From: an uncultured cyanobacterium
GTDB lineage: Bacteria > Cyanobacteriota > Cyanobacteriia > PCC-6307 > Cyanobiaceae
Direction of reading: 5' to 3'
Length of the DNA: 18,101 nt
NCBI GenBank assembly: GCA_903831165.1
Contig: CAIKWV010000375.1
Span: 1 to 18,101 of the forward strand
A program made the position numbers and the translations under genes. Below the pieces are notes generated by a model that was not told the origin of the DNA, made no database searches, and saw only the letters and a program-made list of their open reading frames with translations. Numbering within the stretch: the stretch's first letter is position 1; each line of letters opens with the position of its first letter. This document shows, piece after piece, positions 14,201 to 18,101 of this stretch.

Positions 14201-14674
14201 TCAATGGCGACGGGAGGGGGCGGCGGCCAGATGGTGGATGGCATGGATCGCCACACCCCACAGCTGGCTGGCCTGGTCGTCATCGTTGGCCAGAGGCAAC
14301 GGCGGGGTGAGGGCGTCACTGGCCAGCAGCCAGAGGCGGCCATCGCGGCGACCGAGGCGCCGCAGGATGAAGCGGCCGCCATGCACCGCCACCACCACCC
14401 GGCCGACCCGGGGCTCGATGCTGCGGTCGATCACCAGCAGATCGCCATCGACGATGCCATCGCCGCGCATGGCATCTCCCTGAACCCGCATGAAGAAGGT
14501 GGAGAGGGGCGAGGGGATCAGCTCAAGGTTGAGATCGATGCGCGCTTCGACATAGTCATCAGCCGGACTGGGGAAGCCGGCGGCGACGGACTCCCCCACC
14601 AGGGCGCAGTAGCGGGGCGGCTCCTCAACACAGAGGGGCACGGGCAGCCCCGGAGCCAGCAGGGACAACAGCAC
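14201..14674 (-). CDS. UmuD-like S24-family protein lacking the catalytic Ser and Lys
   Basis: The 157-aa product aligns by eye with E. coli UmuD. The cleavage-site region VAAGFPSPADDYVEARIDLN (A32-G33) matches UmuD CGFPSPAADYVEQRIDLN, and the core ends in GVAIHAIH like UmuD GVVIHVV. UmuD self-cleaves on RecA filaments to UmuD', the partner of UmuC in translesion polymerase V. The active-site Ser60 (GDSM) is Ala here (QGDAM, A68, codon 14471-14473) and the catalytic Lys97 (FTVKKL) is Arg (FILRRL, R105, codon 14360-14362). Both catalytic residues are gone, so self-cleavage is not expected. No umuC follows; the next minus-strand gene, after 380 bp, is unrelated. The frame is intact with no sign of decay. 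The start is GTG 14674, with a LexA box 17 bases upstream. A regulatory or SOS-checkpoint role is inference. Confidence 0.85.
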   Translation of the reverse strand: MLLSLLAPGLPVPLCVEEPPRYCALVGESVAAGFPSPADDYVEARIDLNLELIPSPLSTFFMRVQGDAMRGDGIVDGDLLVIDRSIEPRVGRVVVAVHGGRFILRRLGRRDGRLWLLASDALTPPLPLANDDDQASQLWGVAIHAIHHLAAAPSRRH

Positions 14675-14691
14675 GGCGACGGGACGCAGTC

Positions 14692-14705
14692 AGTACACCT
14701 GTTCT
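14692..14705 (-). promoter_or_regulatory. LexA (SOS) box of the UmuD-like gene
   Basis: On the + strand AGTACACCTGTTCT matches the cyanobacterial LexA consensus RGTACNNNDGTWCB at every position. It lies 17 bases upstream of the GTG start codon at 14674. On the gene's strand it overlaps a TAGAAC that could be the -10 hexamer, so bound LexA would block initiation. Confidence 0.75.
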
Positions 14706-15239
14706 AGTCCGTCGGCCGTGCGGGTGGCAGGGCGACCTTCCCGGCGCTGGCCTGATGGTGGTGGTGCTCTCCTGCTGGAGCGGCGGCTCCCGATGGCGCG
14801 GCCGTTCCCGTGGCGCAGCTGGCTGGTCCAGGAGTCACGATCGTTGTGGGCCGCACAGCTGCAGTGGGCAGCACCGCTCTTCTGAACGATCGCTGCTGCT
14901 CTGGCCGGCAGGGATCCTCTGTAATGCCACGGATCTTCTGCAATAACGCCGCTGTTCTCAGCGGCATGGCGCCTGAACGGACACGCTCCTTTGGTGGAGA
15001 GCGGCCGCTCTGGCGGCAGTGCCGTTCTGTCGATCCGGCGGGTCGCCGGGCGGCGGCTGGCGTGGGGCCGCTGACGCTGGTGGTCGCAGCCGGTCGCGGC
15101 GGCGGCGGCTTGAGCCGGCCTGGGGTCAGGGTGGCCCCCTAGGGGAGAGGCCAGTGCCTGGCAGGCATCAGCGATCGCGGCGCCTCCCCGCGGGGGTGAT
15201 GCCGGAGCGACAGGGGCGCGACCATCGTGTGGCCATCTG
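14706..15239. other. Gene-free stretch with hairpins and a HIP1 site
   Basis: About 530 bases without a convincing gene; open frames here are Ala/Arg/Gly-rich and look accidental. Structures seen are a perfect 7-bp hairpin GCCGCTG-TTCT-CAGCGGC (14948-14965), a CCCCTAGGGG palindrome (15136-15145), a TGCCT/AGGCA hairpin just after it, and the HIP1 octamer GCGATCGC (15161-15168). None has a T tract, so no terminator is called. Confidence 0.45.
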
Positions 15240-15269
15240 CTGACAGGGGTGATCCCAGGCGAGGTTAAT
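15240..15269 (+). promoter_or_regulatory. Candidate sigma70-type promoter of the DUF4912 gene
   Basis: CTGACA (15240-15245; five of six to TTGACA), an 18-base spacer and GTTAAT (15264-15269; four of six to TATAAT) are correctly placed ahead of the ATG at 15308. The implied transcript starts near 15276, giving a leader of only about 30 bases. Confidence 0.4.
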
Positions 15270-15277
15270 CCCGGAAA

Positions 15278-15303
15278 CTTTCCGCATCAAATGCCCCGGA
15301 AAG
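15278..15303 (+). promoter_or_regulatory. Leader hairpin covering the DUF4912 ribosome-binding site
   Basis: CTTTCC (15278-15283) pairs with GGAAAG (15298-15303). An inner GCAT/ATGC stem with a CAA loop forms inside, leaving a CCC bulge. GGAAAG is also the only Shine-Dalgarno-like sequence, four bases before ATG 15308, so the fold would hide it. CCCGGAAA occurs twice, at 15270 and again at 15295. Confidence 0.45.
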
Positions 15304-15307
15304 TCAA

Positions 15308-16414
15308 ATGGCGGATAAGAACCTCATCTCCCGTCTGGCTTCCCTAAGCATGCGGCAGCTGCGCGATGTCGCCCGCAGCCTCGGGGTCAGCCGCTACAGC
15401 GCCCAGGACCGCGAAGGCCTGGCGGAGGCGATCAGCAAGAGTGCGGCTGACCGGGTCGTCGAAGCCGCTGAGGTGATCGAGACTGAGGTGATCGAGGCCG
15501 AGATGGCCCCCGCCAGCCGCCCCGCCGCCGAGACCCGCGTCGTCTTCCTGCCCCGCGATCCCCAGTGGGCCTACGTCTTCTGGGACATCTCCGAGGCTGA
15601 TCGCGAACAGGCCATGGCCGCCGGAGCCTCCCAGCTGTGCCTGCGCGTCGCCGACGTCACCGGCCTCAGTGGCGGCTCGGCCCATCCCCACACCCTCCAG
15701 GAAGTGGTGGTCGACTCCCATGCCACCGAGTGGTATCTGCCCGTGCCCCTCTCCGATCGCGACTACCGCGTTGAGCTCGGCTACCGCAAGGGCGGCGGCT
15801 GGATCTCCCTGGCCTTCTCCTCGATCGCCCGGGTCCCGGCCCTGCACCCCTCCGAGCAGATCCTCGATCAGTTCGTCCCCTTCTCGCTCGACACCGGCAG
15901 CGGCGATAGCAGCCCCATCCCCACCTCCGACCGGCTCCCCGGACCCAGTGATACGGGCCTGCACGAGCGCCTGTACCAGAGCGCCACAGCTGGCTGGCGG
16001 CGCTTGGGCCGGGGTTCGGAGGCCTTCCATGAGTTCGACCAGAGCGATTTCGGCGATTCCAGCGCCTCGCTTTCAGCCTCCGGTGCCGGTCTGTGGGCCT
16101 CCGGCCGCACCGAATCCGGCGCCGGCCTGATGGCCCGCCAGCGCTCCTTCTGGCTGGTTGCCGACGCCGAACTGATCGTCTACGGCGCCACCGACCCGGC
16201 GGCTCGCCTCTCGATCGGCGGTGAGGAGGTGCCCCTCTCCCCCGATGGCACCTTCCGCATCCAGGTGCCCTTCCGCGACGGCCAGCAGCTCTACCCGATC
16301 GAGGCCCTCGCCGCCGACGGGGAGCAGCGTCGCAACATCACCCTGGAGTTCCAGCGCACCACGCCGGAAGCCAACGTGAACAGCAAGGAAGCGGCCGTTC
16401 CCGACTGGTTCTAA
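15308..16414 (+). CDS. DUF4912 domain protein with N-terminal SAP/Rho-N-like helices
   Basis: This 368-aa protein has MRQLRDVARSLGVSRYSAQD (15-34), which resembles the SAP/Rho-N helical extension motif found at the start of many cyanobacterial DUF4912 proteins. After an acidic linker (about 48-70), the DUF4912 domain (about 76-190) shows TRVVFLPRDPQWAYVFWDIS and later VDSHATEWYLPVPLSDRDYRVELGY. A second conserved-looking block (about 279-350, RSFWLVADAELIVYGATDP and IEALAADGEQRRNITLEFQR) follows a Ser/Gly-rich linker. The biochemical role is unknown. No signal peptide or TM is seen, so the protein is probably cytoplasmic; nucleic-acid binding by the N-terminal helices is an inference. It ends in PDWF, with TAA followed at once by an IS-end-like sequence. 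The 5' leader can fold over the ribosome-binding site. Confidence 0.85.
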   Translation: MADKNLISRLASLSMRQLRDVARSLGVSRYSAQDREGLAEAISKSAADRVVEAAEVIETEVIEAEMAPASRPAAETRVVFLPRDPQWAYVFWDISEADREQAMAAGASQLCLRVADVTGLSGGSAHPHTLQEVVVDSHATEWYLPVPLSDRDYRVELGYRKGGGWISLAFSSIARVPALHPSEQILDQFVPFSLDTGSGDSSPIPTSDRLPGPSDTGLHERLYQSATAGWRRLGRGSEAFHEFDQSDFGDSSASLSASGAGLWASGRTESGAGLMARQRSFWLVADAELIVYGATDPAARLSIGGEEVPLSPDGTFRIQVPFRDGQQLYPIEALAADGEQRRNITLEFQRTTPEANVNSKEAAVPDWF

Positions 16415-16430
16415 GAGGCTGCTGAAAACC
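16415..16430. mobile_element. Possible insertion-sequence end remnant
   Basis: GAGGCTGCTGAAAACC starts at the base after the DUF4912 stop codon. It resembles the 'gAGGCTGtTGAAAa' ends common to several IS families. I find no matching inverted end (TTTTCAGCAGCCTC) and no transposase piece nearby, so it would be a solitary end. Confidence 0.25.
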
Positions 16431-16537
16431 TGTCTCAGCCGAGTTTGACCTCATCTTGTCAAGCCGACTGCCCCGCTGTTCATCGATGTTCCACCCAATC
16501 CGATGGAACTGCAAACAGGTCGACTGGGGCGTTGTTT

Positions 16538-16556
16538 AGCCGTCTCCTAAACGGCT
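16538..16556. repeat. Hairpin at the convergent gene end
   Basis: AGCCGT and ACGGCT enclose a 7-base loop and span the minus-strand stop codon (16547-16549). There is no T run after it on either strand, so it is a weak candidate for transcript-end structure rather than a clear terminator. Confidence 0.4.
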
Positions 16557-18101
16557 GCGGACGGTCCGGGGTCAAGAGCCGCCGCCAGCCTCTCCAGCAG
16601 AATTTCCTCGTCAGAGCCGACCCCGGCACCCAGCTGTGTTGGTTGATGCGGATCGGACGAGGGCCCAGCGCTGGCCTCAGCCACCAGGGTTGAGGCCAGC
16701 TCCTGCGTTTCCAGGGGTTCGCGCTGGGCAAGCTGGCGCTCCAGCACGGCCAGATCCGCATCGGAGGGATCGAGACCCCTGGCCTGACGGACGCCGAGGC
16801 GCCGGCGGGCCAGCTCCGGCGGACAGCGACAGTCGAGGATCACAAACCGGGCCCCGCAGCGGGCCGCCAGATCGGCGAAGCGCTGCCGATGCTGCCGCTT
16901 CAGGAACGTGGCATCGACGATCACGGACAGACCAGCCTCCAGCACCGCCTCGGCACACTGGGGGAGGTGGTCGTCGAACAGCTGGCGGCTGACCTCGGCG
17001 CCATAGAGGTCGCCGCTGAGCACCGGCCGGGCCGGCAGGCCCCAGAGCCCGAACAAGCGCTTGCGCTCCACATCGGAACGCAGCTGGATCCAGCCGAGCC
17101 GCCGAGCCAGGCGGCGGGCCAGATGGCTCTTGCCACTGCCCGAGATTCCATGGGTGATCAACAGACTGGGCTCAGACGCGGCGGCGGTGGCCTGGGCCAG
17201 GGCCAGATAGGTCCGTAGCTGACGCTGCAGGCTGGTGTCGTGCTCCGGGAGCCGATCGACCTGTTGCAGGGTCAGGGCAGCCACCTTGGCCCGCACCAGC
17301 GCCCGATAGACCAGATACCAGCGCCAGCCCCGTAGGCCGGTGTAATCGCCGTTGCGCTCCAGCCAGCGATTCAGCAGCAGGGACGCCAGGTCGCCGCGAC
17401 GCCGCTGCTGCAGATCCATCACCAGAAAGGCCAGATCGCTGGTGGGATCGATCCAACGCAGGGGCGGGCTGAACTCGAGGCAGTCAAAGACGAGGATGCC
17501 CTCCGGCCCCAGTGCCATGTTGCCCAGGTGCAGATCGCCGTGGCATTCGCGGATCCGGCCGGCGGCCCGGCGGGCTTCGAACCAGGGGGCGAGCTGCTGC
17601 GCCTGCAACTCACTCCAGCGGCGCAGAGCCGACAGGCGGGGATCGCTGCCGAGAAAGCCGTCGAGCACATCCAGGTTGGCGATGGCAGGGGCGCGGACCA
17701 ATGGCGCCGAACCGAAGCCGTCCTGTGCGGTCGCCACGGCCGCATCGGCATGGAAGCGGGCCAAGGTGTCGGCGAGTTGCTCGAACAGCCTCTCGAGGTC
17801 GCCTGGCGCCAGATCCTGGCGTTCCAGCACCACCGGCAGCAGGGCCTCATGCGGGAATTGGCGCATCTGTACGGCCATGTCGATGATCGGGCCCTCCCCC
17901 AGGAAGCTGGCTGTCGCCTCCGGTCCATGGATCGGGCAGAGCGCCAGGTACAGCTCCGGCGCCAGTCGGCGATTGAGGCGCAGTTCCTCCTGGCAGAACT
18001 GCAGACGCCGTTGCGGGGTGCTGAAGTCAACGAACCCCAGATTCACCGGCTTCTTGATCTTGTAGGCATAGGAACCGGTGAGCAGCACCCAGGAGATGTG
18101 G
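16547..18101 (-). CDS. Aminoglycoside-phosphotransferase-like / P-loop kinase fusion (5' end outside window)
   Basis: The gene runs off the right edge: the frame stays open to 18100, reading HISWVLLTGSYAYKIKKPV, so the true N-terminus is outside. About 517 residues are visible. The first half is a protein-kinase-like (APH/choline-kinase) domain with ECHGDLHLGN (catalytic-loop Asp) and FDCLEF (metal-binding Asp). The second half has a Walker A GISGSGKS (about 314-321 from the GTG at 18088) and a QLRSDVERK motif typical of the AAA_33 zeta-toxin/gluconate-kinase-like group. This two-domain 'AAA family ATPase/phosphotransferase' architecture is widespread in bacteria, but its substrate is unknown. 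It is convergent with the DUF4912 gene. The last 60 residues (after QLAQREPLE) look variable. Confidence 0.85.
   Translation of the reverse strand, partial: HISWVLLTGSYAYKIKKPVNLGFVDFSTPQRRLQFCQEELRLNRRLAPELYLALCPIHGPEATASFLGEGPIIDMAVQMRQFPHEALLPVVLERQDLAPGDLERLFEQLADTLARFHADAAVATAQDGFGSAPLVRAPAIANLDVLDGFLGSDPRLSALRRWSELQAQQLAPWFEARRAAGRIRECHGDLHLGNMALGPEGILVFDCLEFSPPLRWIDPTSDLAFLVMDLQQRRRGDLASLLLNRWLERNGDYTGLRGWRWYLVYRALVRAKVAALTLQQVDRLPEHDTSLQRQLRTYLALAQATAAASEPSLLITHGISGSGKSHLARRLARRLGWIQLRSDVERKRLFGLWGLPARPVLSGDLYGAEVSRQLFDDHLPQCAEAVLEAGLSVIVDATFLKRQHRQRFADLAARCGARFVILDCRCPPELARRRLGVRQARGLDPSDADLAVLERQLAQREPLETQELASTLVAEASAGPSSDPHQPTQLGAGVGSDEEILLERLAAALDPGPSAAV

Noticed and set aside
14201..14674. 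LexA repressor itself
   Set aside because: No N-terminal winged helix; length and the FPSPADDY block match UmuD.
14948..14965. Intrinsic terminator
   Set aside because: A perfect stem but no T tract on either side in either direction.
14810..15142. 110-residue plus-strand frame in the gene-free stretch, and an 87-residue minus-strand frame nearby
   Set aside because: Low-complexity Gly/Arg/Ala products with no motif or ribosome-binding site.

Overview
The window reads as chromosomal DNA of a high-GC picocyanobacterium of the Synechococcus/Cyanobium/Vulcanococcus type. That placement is inferred from family content: a DUF2811 protein, a DUF4912 protein, a Nif11-like protein, a PaO/Tic55-like Rieske oxygenase, a long-form CbiX chelatase, a perfect match to the cyanobacterial LexA-box consensus and two copies of the HIP1 octamer. 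No rRNA, tRNA, CRISPR array or complete insertion sequence was found.

Layout: 1-184 holds the 3' end of a probable arylsulfatase, followed on the same strand by its likely activator, a formylglycine-generating enzyme with both active-site cysteines (224-1261). At 1617-3109 two translationally coupled genes (ATGA overlap) encode exported proteins: a small six-cysteine protein and a glycine-rich protein with a tandem DRNLx repeat. Opposite them (3133-4983) is a multi-TM sensor protein with a GGDEF domain whose signature is eroded. It has visibly lower GC than its surroundings. Then come a Nif11-like small protein, a 53-aa one-TM protein, and a minus-strand pair (a universal stress protein, then a membrane protein).

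The middle (6707-11038) carries a membrane-anchored Rieske oxygenase, a compact ParB-like nuclease-family protein, and a CbiX chelatase with a Cys-rich and very His-rich tail. It also holds a gene-free stretch with an inverted pair of DnaA-box-like sites and a DUF2811 protein. The right part (11111-18101) holds a strong minus-strand terminator, a GMC oxidoreductase, two small hypothetical genes and an orphan UmuD-like protein. It ends with about 600 gene-free bases, a DUF4912 protein whose short leader can fold over its ribosome-binding site, and a kinase-like/P-loop fusion that runs off the right edge.

The most striking locus is the UmuD-like gene (14201-14674). It keeps the UmuD fold and an Ala-Gly cleavage-site sequence, but the catalytic Ser is Ala and the catalytic Lys is Arg. 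No umuC lies downstream, and a perfect cyanobacterial LexA box sits 17 bases upstream of its start codon. This suggests an SOS-induced, non-self-cleaving UmuD. The sulfatase/FGE pair is the clearest functional partnership. Most other genes look like single housekeeping or accessory units rather than one pathway.
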